A DNA stretch of 64,000 bases from Hexactinellida sp. DTS-2022. Taxonomy: Eukaryota; Porifera; Hexactinellida. The stretch is from positions 1,674,001 to 1,738,000 of the forward strand of contig JAPNXP010000008.1 of NCBI GenBank assembly GCA_028753945.1, read 5' to 3'. A model generated the notes under the pieces. It was not told the origin of the DNA. It saw only the letters and a list, made by a program, of their open reading frames with translations, and made no database searches. A program made the translations under genes and the position numbers. Shown piece after piece: positions 9,798-19,273 of the stretch (positions are counted from its first letter, which is position 1; every line of letters starts with the position of its first letter).

Positions 9798-12700
9798 GTT
9801 TAGATGGATCCGGAAGTCACAGAATATACAACCATTCTAACACGAATACAGAGACCAAATCATACATCATATTCTGATTTAAGTCAGTGCAGGTTACAAC
9901 CTATAGTGGCCGAGAACTCTGGAAAAACACCAGTCCGAACTCTCCCTACACCCAGCGACCCATTTTCCTTCTCGCTGCGAAAGGAAATGAAGAAAATATC
10001 AAGCAGTTCATGACCGATTTAATCAATCCGGAAACTGAGCTTATGAAAAGTGAACGATTCTCTCTTGGCGATAATCACAAAGTACATGTCGACATTGTTC
10101 GGTCAATGTTTGATGGGAAAATGTCTGCAATTCTATCTGGAGCAGGTAGGGCAAGTTGCCAATTATGTACCGCTACTCACAATTAACTGAAAGATCGTGA
10201 ATTGATAATACAGGGATTTCCTATAAATAGACACATCACTGATGCCATCAACTATTTGGAGAAATCGAGGATAACGATTATTTCTTTTCTCTACCCTCAA
10301 ACAAACGTTATAACCTCAACACGAACCAATCTCCACTATAAATATCCTTCCAGCATCTCCTTTACACTCATACACTAGTGTATGCCGGTGGTTTACTCTG
10401 CTCGTTCATCATTTGAACTGTGGTAAACTTAAATGGTCACCAACATCAAATGCAGTAAAAATTCGATGGTATTTGTCAGAACTCTTGTCAAGAGAAGACT
10501 GGTTTGAAGATAGACCAGCCTGATCCTAAGGGGGGTAATACCTCTACTGGTGGTGTTGCGCGTCGAGCTTTCTCCTCTGAGTCAAAATTTATTGATTGTG
10601 TTTCGTCATGTGTTGCGATTGAGTCAAGGAGACACTTTCACAATTATCAGCTATTCTTAGGATAATAAATTCAGACAGGAAGATATGTACCGAAAAATTT
10701 GGCGATCTATGCACCAACACTTATCTCTTAATTCTCGACACTCTTCCTAGGGAAGGCATTACACCGACATTACATCGGGTATTAGCTCACTCGGAAGAAA
10801 TTTCGAAAGAGTTGAATTTTGGACACGGCTTGAAATGTTTCTCTGAGGAAGGTTCCGAAGCATGTAAAAAGCTAATAAGAAAGTACAGGGAGAATCTTGC
10901 CAGAAAGTGCTCATTTGAAGACAATGTGGTCGACATTTTTGTGAGATTGGCTTCTGAGAGTGATCCCGTATTAAATCGATCCCGATCAAAGTTAGTTTGC
11001 GAAAGATGTGGAGAACACGGACAAACAAAAAGAGCTAAATGCTGTAGAGAGAATACTAATAATATTACATTACATTAATCAATTAATATAATTGTTGATT
11101 CACTTATAATTAATAATTAACCTTGAAAGAATTAAATCTAACATCCATATAATAATCATTTCTATTGTTTAGAGAGTATCAACGTATTTTTCATCTATCA
11201 AGAATAATCAAGTTAGTTTATAGTGATAATAAATTTTTGAACAAATTTTATTGAAAATAAAAAAAATCGAGATGTGAAAATGACTTCATATCCGGATATT
11301 TTGAAGCCATAGAGTATTTATTATTACACCATTCAATTCCTAGGGTACGATAACCTATATGCATTTAACACATTTCATATGTCTATCTGGTACCAGAATA
11401 CCTATTCTTACTAAACCCCATATAAACCACTGTGAATTTGTAGTGCGAGCAAGTTGCTGAAGGACCCTTTGATACATGTTCCAAATTCTAGTAGGAAATG
11501 GTGGAACTCTTCCACTTTGATCAGGTAAACGTTACCCAATGTATGTTTCTCTCAAAATATTTCGCGACGTTAAGAGCGGATTCCGGGGAATCTGTCATCA
11601 GGATAGTGAAACAATCAGGAAGATCTTCTTCAGGGACGAAAGCTAAGCTAGGTAGCATCTTCAACTTCAAGACAAATTCTCTATCGGTTTGATACTGAGA
11701 AGTTAGTCCCTCGGATGAATCTTTTTGTAAATATTATGTAAAAGATGAAAAAAACATCCTGAAATTACAGTAGGAAAAATATTTTCGAAATAATTCATCG
11801 CAGTCTTCTCAAAATCAATCATTATGTTAGTTGGGTTTAATCGTTGTTCAAATTCACAAAGTTTGCTGAGAAGCTTATTGTAGGTAGTTTCCTTTTATTT
11901 ATTGGATAGTAGAGCAAAAACACAAGGATAAACGAACCCATCTTTTTCAGCGTGTATGGTGTATAATTGAAAAATATATACAGGGAAACCTTAAATGTTC
12001 CGTCAGCAAACCAGGTGCTAGATTGTTTGAGAATTTAAAAGAATCTTGGATTTGAAAATACTATAATTCGGTTGTGGTCACCATAGCCTGAATCATATAT
12101 TAAGAATGGCTAATCTTTAAGAGTTACTTTGTATAGTTCTTGTATTTTTTAACTTCTGCAGCACATGTTGGATTGCCACAGTTCACGTCAGAAACGCTTT
12201 TGTAATTTCGGATGGTTCTCTTAACGGAACTTTAGCTATAGTTGAGGAGCTCATTGTCGCAATCCCACTAGACAATATGACCCGGGTACTTTCTTCAGAG
12301 TTTATTGAGTGTTGTTTGAGAGCATTGTACCCTTTAAGCAGATCGATGCATGCAGGATCTGAGCCATGGTTATGACTAGAGTGAATCTGGTCGATAAATG
12401 TCGGCTTAATTACTTGATTAACTCTAGTATGCAATCGTGCTTTACACACCCCTATCTTTTCACAAACCCATTGCTCTACATCTTGTGAAGACTTGGTCAA
12501 TGTATAAACAAACCCTTCGATAGAGGGTTTATCTTTTCCTCTAGTAGTCCTGATTAATTCTATTGTGAGTGACGTTGACATTGCAGAATTGTAAAGTGAT
12601 ATTACGAATAATAGTATTTTAGGTTTTGAAGACCATTCTTATATACTACAGTGCCGGGAATTTGTACACTTTCGACAAGATTGTGCGGCTATTGAAGATT

Positions 12701-12865
12701 TTAAACACACTATTTATGTTATGAAACAACAAGATAGGTAATGAGTTTCTGGGCTTCTTAATAATTAGAAAGACAGTGAATTACTAGAAAATATATGAGT
12801 TTTCCGTTGGACGAAAATTCCGGGTCAAAAATTCCAGGGATGGAACTCCGCCATTCACTCTTAGT

Positions 12866-14892
12866 ATAGGCACGCAATAAGTGGTGTACAATGGAATTTA
12901 TAAATCATAGTAATATTCTATTAACTAATTAATAATATAAGTAGTAATCTCATATAAAGGTTATTATTCTACAATTTATTTGGAATTTATAAACAATGCA
13001 ACTATTCTCAAAATAATGTCGTTCAGAAGAAATATTCGAAGCGTGCAATAAATTTATTCAACAAAAAAGAGAACATTTATCAAGAAAAAATATATTCTCG
13101 CAAAATATTAAGGTTGTATTAACTCGACTACGTTGCCATAGTGGTCCGATACTTTGTAGACTATCGTCCAAAAATACTCCGTAAATTGGGGACAAATAAA
13201 TCATCCATGGAATGAGAAGTGTAATAGTGTAAAAATACCTCTATTAGTTCAAGTTGTCGTACCCAAACTTTAAATGAAAAAGTTAAATAAATTTCAGTTT
13301 GATATTTTATAATCTATGACGTCAAAATAAATAAGAATGGAGCCAAACGAGAAAGTATTTTAATCAATTTCTATTATCTGATAAATATATATTTAAAGAT
13401 AAATTATCCCTATTTAGAGTATATCTGCCCTATAAATGCGAAATTTTCTATGAATTGATAAAATAAGGCATGATTCACTTTCTTCACTAAATTAGATTGT
13501 GGAGTATGTGAAAAATAAAATGGCCACCGACGCAGGGTAGCGCGGTGCTGCATATAGTTTTAAATTCAAGCTAACTATATAGGCTCAATTTCTAAACTCC
13601 CCGGCCAAGAGTATTTGAACAACAAATATCATTATACAAACAGAAAATGTTTTTAACATCAATATTACGTCTGTAGATGCATTTAATGGATATTTATATA
13701 ATACGATATGTTCAGGTGATAAATAGCAAATTTTTGTAATTATAATCATTATAGAGGTAGCAAGGGGGTATTACTCTTAAGAGAAAAATTCTAATCATTA
13801 CAGTTATCTCTACCGAGATAGAGCACATTCCCATGTGAGCCACCTCATGGATATTGGCTGAAAATGAACTAATACCAGAAAGTTTCAAAATAAAAAAATA
13901 GCAATATACTTGAAGTCATTTCAGGGAAATGGCCTTCATTCATAGGGTGTTTTAAGATTATCGTATCTGCATTTAAATTATTAAGGTTCAAATTCTTTCG
14001 TCCCGGGTGTGTAAAAAAATAGAAAAAAATGCAAGAGGCTGCAATATAACTTTGGATACTTTCAATACATATGGACCACCTGTCCGGACAAATAATTATT
14101 GACCATTACTTAGATAATATAACTGGGCTAAAATCATTCGGCCCTTTGCTTTAAAAAAATTAGAACGATGATTTGAGGCATATGGGCAAACTGATTGCAA
14201 TAAATCATGAGAATTCATGCAATACGTATATATAGCTAATTGGAAAAGTACAAACACCATTATATATATTACGTATATGAATTCCTTAGTAAATTGAATA
14301 GTAATACGTATATTCTGTAATTTATTATTTGAATACATTTTCCCAGGTTTATGACTAGTTACAAACTGAAATCATTATAAATAGCTACTAGATCGCTACT
14401 TATATAAAAACTATGCGTAGTATGTAATCATATCCTTCATTGAGCAATTCTAGAGACAATTCAGATATGGCATAATTCGTCTGTATTAATGATTTGAATG
14501 AGTGTGATAAACACAACTTTTTTAAGTCTTTCCATGCATCCAGCCAATTATAAAAAACAAAGAAATTGAGTTTTTTAATCATTTGAAACTAAAGCGTTTT
14601 CTTTACTTAAAGGGTGAAACTTCACTTTGGAATTGACACAAAGCCACAAAACCCGAATTAAGTTAAAACAACAGCAATAGTGTCTTCTTCAGGAAGGTAT
14701 AAAAGAGTATATTATAAACTTTCACATCTAGGAATTGCATAATTCTGAATTTTACTCGAAAATAGAAATTTCGACCTGACAGAAGATACGTTCTTTTGGT
14801 GTCAGAAGTGATTTAGTTGGAACGCTAGCCTGGCTGTTAGGGATTGATTCAGGATGAATAGTCGGATAGGATCTAAATGGTAATTCAATATA
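12866..14892. other. No gene seen; repeat remnants
   Basis: AT-rich. The sequence GCCACCTCATGGATATTGGC near 13840 is the reverse of a motif in the 2080/45300/51225 repeat family, so part of this stretch is an old reversed copy. Minus-strand open frames at 14096-14338 and 14400-14582 show no family motif. Confidence 0.4.
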
Positions 14893-15042
14893 CAGTCTGT
14901 TCTCTCTAATTGTCCACTTTTCTAATAGTCCACTTATTTACTTGTCCAATCAACTATTTATATATCTGTAATAGTCCATATTCTCTAATAGTCCACTTTG
15001 AACCAATTGCCCACTGGTGGACTATTAAAGAGAACAGTGTGT
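14893..15042. mobile_element. MITE, TA target, with GTCCAC repeats
   Basis: The left end CAGTCTGTTCTCTCTAATTG is inverted at the right as CACACTGTTCTCTTTAATAG. TA flanks both sides. The interior repeats AATAGTCCAC several times. About 150 bp, non-coding. Confidence 0.75.
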
Positions 15043-15946
15043 AGCAAGATTTGTATCAGTAACTTTAAGCTATGTTGGCTCAAAGTGCCGTGAACAAATG
15101 AATTGTCAGTCAAGCATAATCTACTGGTCTGTTGAGAAAGAGTAACCATTTAGCAATAAGTTCTTTGTCACGAGGGAACTTGAAACGAGGATAATCTGGT
15201 CCATCTTTATAACAATTAGAAAGTAAACTGGCCTGGAAATGAAATGGGCAATTAATATATAGTAGGCATTGAACTACCCTAATAAATATAAATTTATTTT
15301 ACTAAATATGTCTCCCTGATTCTGGTAATGATTCATATGATATTCCAGATAACTAATAAGCCTCCATATATCAGATCGTGATTATGATTAGGTGGTAAAT
15401 CTTACTACATAATGTAAACATTAGAGAATAATTCCTACATTTGAAAAGATCTTATGGATGCGATTTCAGCTTGTACTATCAAAGCATCCAAAAAGAAAAA
15501 CTACCTGGCATTGAAGTAAAGTAGAAGCGATCAAAACACTTCAGAAGAATTTAGGCATGAGAATTAGAGCTCTAGGGAGAATGTTTCAGTGTGGAAAGAG
15601 CCAAATAACACAATTACTCCAGAACAAAGTGTCTACACTACATTAGAACTCGGTTAAGAAATACCACCATGGGAAACAAGAAAAAGTACGCAACAACCGA
15701 TGTACGTCTTAACCGTATGCATGATCCCCAAGTCGAAATACTGACTTCTCCAATGATATGACTACGATGTAGGGTATTCAGGTAAACATACTTAATGAAA
15801 AGATTTAAGATATTTTTGTAGTCACCTACTCACTTAAAACCAAATATTAACTGAGTACGTAAAAACCGAAGTAAATGATACATTTTATTCAATTGGGAAT
15901 ATGATTTGGTACGTTTTATCCGAGTACATATCAACCGAATCATATA

Positions 15947-16122
15947 CAGTTGAAACCGGATATTTTTAACACATTCTTTTCACGAAAATTTGTTAAAAAT
16001 ATCCGATTGTTAAAAATACCCGATTTTACAACAACAACAATAATTAATTATTTACAAGAAAATGTGTTAAATATATCCGATTGTTAAAAATATCCGGTGT
16101 TAAAAATATCCGGTTTCAACTG
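15947..16122. mobile_element. MITE, pogo/mariner type, nested
   Basis: Inverted ends are CAGTTGAAACCGGATATTTT and AAAATATCCGGTTTCAACTG, with TA on both sides. The interior repeats TGTTAAAAATATCCG. 176 bp, non-coding. Confidence 0.9.
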
Positions 16123-16151
16123 TATAATGGAATCAGATAGGAAGAAATATC

Positions 16152-16348
16152 CAGGGCTTTTCATGAGTCACCGAGTCATGTGAGTCGAGTCACCGAGTCA
16201 TTTGACTCGTGATAAAATTCAGTGACTCGAGTCACCGAGTCAATTGACTCGTGACAAATTTCGGTGACTCGAGTCACCGAGTCTGACTCGCTGACTCGCT
16301 TTGACTCGCGACTCATCGAGTCAATCAAGTGACTCGTGAAAAGCCCTG
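16152..16348. mobile_element. hAT-type MITE of GAGTCA repeats, nested
   Basis: Ends are CAGGGCTTTTCATGAGTCAC and GTGACTCGTGAAAAGCCCTG. The 8-bp flanks GAAATATC (16144-16151) and GAAAAATC (16349-16356) differ at one base. The whole interior is a variable array of GTGACTCGAGTCAC-type palindromes. Confidence 0.9.
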
Positions 16349-18091
16349 GAAAAATCGTTCATTGGAGGTAAGTACATATTATCCGAGAGTACGTTCTAAG
16401 CCGAGTACGTACTGAGCGAGTTCCAATGTATCTGTGTTCGAGTCTAATGAATCGGAGAACATCAGCAAGACACCTCGTAAATCAGAGTATGTTGAAATAA
16501 ACAAAGACTTGTACGAGTAGTACACCCTTGCTTGCTCCAATAATATCTAGCCTAGGGGCCCATAACTAGTAGAAAAGGACAAACAAATTGCTACACTTTG
16601 TGGAATATCTAATTATACGGGTTGTATTGGCTGGATAGCGAAATGGAAATACAGTTAACAGTCTGTGGAGATTCAGAAATTTAACAATTCATTACTGCAA
16701 AGAGAGGGTTCCTGAAAATGGTCAAAATTATGCCAAAGATAACATATGGAACGAAAATGGTGTTTTTGGCAGGCTATACCTGATCGTGGGTTTTGTGAAA
16801 TGGTAAACACTCTTAATGATGCAAATAAAATAAGTAAAGGATAACCGTAGCTATTTTTGTTACTGCAGCAAGTTCAAATGAAAATCCTGTGGTATTATGG
16901 AAATCCGAAAATCCACGATGCTTAAAAGAGTTTGATATATTACTGTTGCCAGTTCATTATTACTGTCAGAAGAAAGCCTGGATGAATGGGAGGATAATTG
17001 AATCTATTTTACGAAATGAAATCATCAATTGTCATCTAGCAATCGTTCAATTATTTTTATTGTTAGATAATGAAGGCTGTCATCCAGAGGATATAAGAAC
17101 TAAATTCAGCAACATCAAAATTTATACTAGCCTTTATTACATCTAAACTTCAGCCTCCCGAACTAGGTGTAATTCAAAATTTTAAAGTTCAGCATCGTCA
17201 ATTGTTTTTCACATACGTTCTTTCAAATATATGTGAATTAAAACTGCCTCTCAGGTGTTAGTGAATATTCTTGCAGCAATTAGCTGGGTGGCCAATGCTT
17301 GGTCGATGGTAAGAGCAGAAACCATTACCAAATGTTTCAGGAAGGCTGGAGTCCAAGATAGTACAATGGATGTTGTGACCCGTGGACTTGAGGAAGATGA
17401 TCAAGATCCATTCTTAGATTCTGATGAATGTATGCTGCAGAGCCTTATTGACAAAACAACGACTGCATAATAATATTGTACATTGATCGAGTACTTGCAT
17501 GGGGAAGACGATCTTGCAGTGTCTGTGTGGATTTAGATGACGACAACTCGGCGGATTACTTTTAGCACAGCTAGGACGTGAGGGTAAAGAATTAAATGAG
17601 ATAGATGAGTCAGATAAAGAGATTGAACTAGATGACGACCCTCTCTTCTGAAAGTGCAGAGTTTTAAAGAAGCTATACAGTCACTTCAAGATGTTGGACG
17701 ATTATTTGAAAGTCTAGGTTATATTCAAGTAATTATGGTCATTAGCATAACAACAGATACTGTTACTAATCTGTAAGTATCATCAACTATACAAAGTCTG
17801 CTTCCTGACTTCTTTGAGCAACAATTATAATATCTAAATATAATTTTGAATTAGTTGGTTTGTGACTGATCACTCAATATAATAACTCTCAATCGTATAT
17901 TATCACTTGTATCTTTCTCCTGAAACTAAATAGCAATAATTTTGGAAAATATTACATTCAAAATGATGTTAATGAGGTATTTAAAATAAATAAGCACTAT
18001 TACCCGAGAAGCGGACATCTCCAAACAACGGACAAAGCCCATGTCCCCAGCTTGTCCGGTATTCGGAGACTCCATTCTAATCCACAATTTA

Positions 18092-18183
18092 TGTTGGATT
18101 AGTTAAGCCACCAAATGCAAAATTTGGTGGGCTTAAATAAGATATTTGGTGGCTAACCCACCAAACCAAAAAATTTGTCGGAA
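18092..18183. repeat. Fragment of the GCCACCAAA MITE family
   Basis: Matches the 3' half of the 7289-7586 element (GTTAAGCCACCAAA through TTTGTCG) in the same orientation, without the CAGTGCTCG end. Confidence 0.7.
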
Positions 18184-18194
18184 ACAGATAGGAA

Positions 18195-18425
18195 GTGGGA
18201 GTAGCAAATCATATGAACGTTACCTTGACATTGCATCATAAAATCAACACCGAAAACGTTGTTAATATGGTGCAAACAGATCTGTCAGCAGCGATCGCAA
18301 TTCTCTACTTGACATACCGAAATTACTCGAATAATAGCCACCACTTGAATAATGCCACACTAAGGGGTTTCAAATTAATAATTACGAATAACTACAAATA
18401 TCGACATCTACCTAGGCAACAATAA
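18195..18425 (+). pseudogene. Possible LINE reverse transcriptase fragment
   Basis: A 76-residue frame includes MVQTDLSAAIAI, resembling the first catalytic motif of LINE reverse transcriptase (LVQTDLSAAFD), although the catalytic Asp position after Phe is lost. Downstream NNYKYRHLP could be the segment before the next motif. The evidence is one motif only, so the call is weak; chance similarity is possible. Confidence 0.3.
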
Positions 18426-18949
18426 ATTCGGGATAAATAATCAGACAACAAGAGGTGAGGAGAGTTTGTGAACAGGTTTAGGGCATTTAATATAGTTCCT
18501 CAATATAGCAAATAGTAGGTCAACAAAAACAATAACACCCTGAGGTAGGCAAAAATAGATAATTGTCTACATAAATAATAGTGGCGAAGGGATAAAATTC
18601 AGAATAGCATAAGCATATATACGAAAAAGACAGTAACCAGCGATACACAGCCTACATTTATTTTAAATATTAATTTTATGCGTTTGAGTTACCACTGTGT
18701 ATTTGATTTCGGTTTGCACATATTTATGTCACTATAGACTGGTTGGAGAAATGGACATCTGTTTTGAAAATTAAAACAATTATTCGAAAGCTATTAACAG
18801 TAAATCATTGCATTGCGGATACTGACAATTTGTTACTGTATTTATTGCTTGAATTAAGTAGTTGTTCACCCTCTGTATCGAATTCGACATCTAAAACAGG
18901 ATTATAATAAGAAAAAGAAATTTTAGTTCGAAATAAGCATTCGGAATAA

Positions 18950-19273
18950 CAGGGGTTCTTAACCGAAACAATCATGTTACCCCCCTTTCGAAATTTCTAG
19001 ACATTTCCCCCCCCCCCCCCAATAATTGATAAATGTAAATTGTATTATATTATTCATTCCAAACAAGAGAGAATATGAATAAGAATCAGTAGTAAACTTA
19101 TCGTGTTGTATAGTAAATAGGTTACTTGTATATTTTGGTCACTTTTGTAAGTATTTATGTAATTTTAATTTGTAGAGATATTATAAGGTATGACCAAATT
19201 GTTAAAAGATTTCCCCCCTAAATCCTCCAAATTCGCCCCTAGGGGGGAATTCCCCCCCGGTTGAGAACCCCTG
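18950..19273. mobile_element. hAT (Charlie-like) MITE with poly-C tracts
   Basis: The ends CAGGGGTTCTTAACC and GGTTGAGAACCCCTG are inverted copies of the common hAT-Charlie terminus. Internal homopolymers of C (about 19005-19020) and CCCCCC blocks occur. I could not fix a clean 8-bp duplication. Confidence 0.65.

Larger units (their letters stand above)
6090..11078 (+). pseudogene. RAG1-like (Transib superfamily) transposase, interrupted
   Basis: The N-terminal part (6090-6764, ATG at 6090) is an intact 224-residue frame ending in the conserved KSLDNLSMQQQRSRLSSVLE, KIAALALQL and ALFLVDMLEIGG. A frameshift near 6715 continues it as SSDISFPAYYK. The catalytic core resumes at 8081 with FQIADGLD, is cut at 8149 by a hAT-type element, and resumes at 9806 with GSGSHRIYNH. 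DGLDGSGSH corresponds to the RAG1 D600 region. RSMFDGK (Asp codon 10112-10114) matches D708 and is followed by CQLC, equivalent to the RAG1 zinc-binding CTLC. SEEGSEACKK (Glu codon 10857-10859) matches E962. NLARKCSFEDNVVDIFVRL and a Cys cluster (CERCGEHG) end the protein at 11078. Between 10190 and 10750 the reading needs several frame changes, passing TSTGGVARRAF. All three catalytic residues survive but the gene cannot be translated. Confidence 0.85.
5367..11434 (+). mobile_element. RAG1/Transib-like DNA transposon with RSS-heptamer-like ends and 5-bp target duplication
   Basis: The left end is CACAGTAG (5367-5374) and the right end CCACTGTG (11427-11434), so inverted ends begin CACAGT[A/G]. 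Target duplications are AATTT at 5362-5366 and 11435-11439. Excising the element with one AATTT restores the MULE frame. 5-bp duplications and a CAC-starting terminus are characteristic of Transib and RAG1-type transposons, and CACAGTG is the consensus heptamer of V(D)J recombination signals. Subtracting the inserts at 7151-7942 and 8150-9797 leaves about 3.6 kb, room for one gene. I see no RAG2-like kelch or PHD gene. The last about 170 bp (11260-11434) resemble the ends of the elements at 8350-9511 and 42526-43863. Confidence 0.85.
5101..12581 (-). pseudogene. MULE transposase with N-terminal FLYWCH zinc finger (two parts: 12581-11440 and 5361-5101)
   Basis: The N-terminus (12581-12183) has a FLYWCH-type finger: GFVYTL, W-x-C near residue 38-40, CKARLH and a His-x-His pair (SHNHG). 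After frameshifts the minus strand gives the MULE catalytic region with FQLYTIH, FALLSNK, the DFEKTAMNYFENIFP motif and GCFFHLLH, followed by WNMYQRV. The gene stops at LARTTN exactly where the RAG1-like element begins (11434). It resumes at 5361 with SIEGWHHAYQ, ending in IRALVSDYE and LTYLKGIAQN at 5101. Joining across one AATTT copy keeps the frame, giving the MULE hallmark TTNSIEGWH. It would cut and paste the surrounding element; several frameshifts and stops make it inactive. Confidence 0.85.
4859..12856 (-). mobile_element. MULE (Mutator-like element) with FLYWCH transposase, interrupted by a RAG1-like transposon
   Basis: Both ends carry related inverted sequence. Left begins GGTAAACGGAACTTTCG. 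The right end read inward begins GAATGGCGGAGTTCC. Both continue into CTGGAATTTTT and CGTCC-rich repeats. The ends are flanked by the direct repeat ACTCTTAGT (4850-4858 and 12857-12865), the 9-bp duplication expected for MULEs. Without the 6.07-kb insert at 5367-11434 and its 5-bp duplication the element is about 1.9 kb and holds one minus-strand gene. Left-end sequence 4870-4985 is a run of short CGTCC/GGAA repeats, possibly transposase-binding repeats. Confidence 0.85.
15641..16428. mobile_element. Outer MITE in the Tigger gene, TA target
   Basis: The ends are CATTAGAACTCG and CGAGTTCCAATG, inverted with one mismatch, flanked by TA (15639-15640 and 16429-16430). Near both ends GTACGT and TCCGAG/CCGAGT motifs recur. 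It contains two younger MITEs (15947-16122 and 16152-16348). Confidence 0.75.
15520..17720 (+). pseudogene. Tigger/pogo (Jerky-like) transposase, split by nested MITEs
   Basis: A CENP-B-type N-terminal helix-turn-helix is read at 15527-15630 (IRALGRMFQCGKSQITQLLQ). After the MITE at 15641-16428 it continues with KDLYE, a TAG in place of the usual Trp, YTLACSNN and a second DNA-binding part around 16600-16700. The catalytic domain has PVHYYCQKKAWMNG and LLLDNEGCHPED (16889-17146), giving the DDE_1-family Asp-Asn. Excising 15641-16428 with one TA joins KVSTL directly to SVFESNESE in frame. The C-terminal part at 17255-17470 has TITKCFRKAGV, as in Jerky-like proteins, and acidic sequence to about 17720. 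It would bind DNA and catalyse TA-targeted transposition; multiple frameshifts make it dead. Confidence 0.8.

Noticed and set aside
11498..11692. Plus-strand 64-residue frame after the RAG1-like gene
   Set aside because: Antisense of the MULE transposase, whose motifs are on the minus strand.
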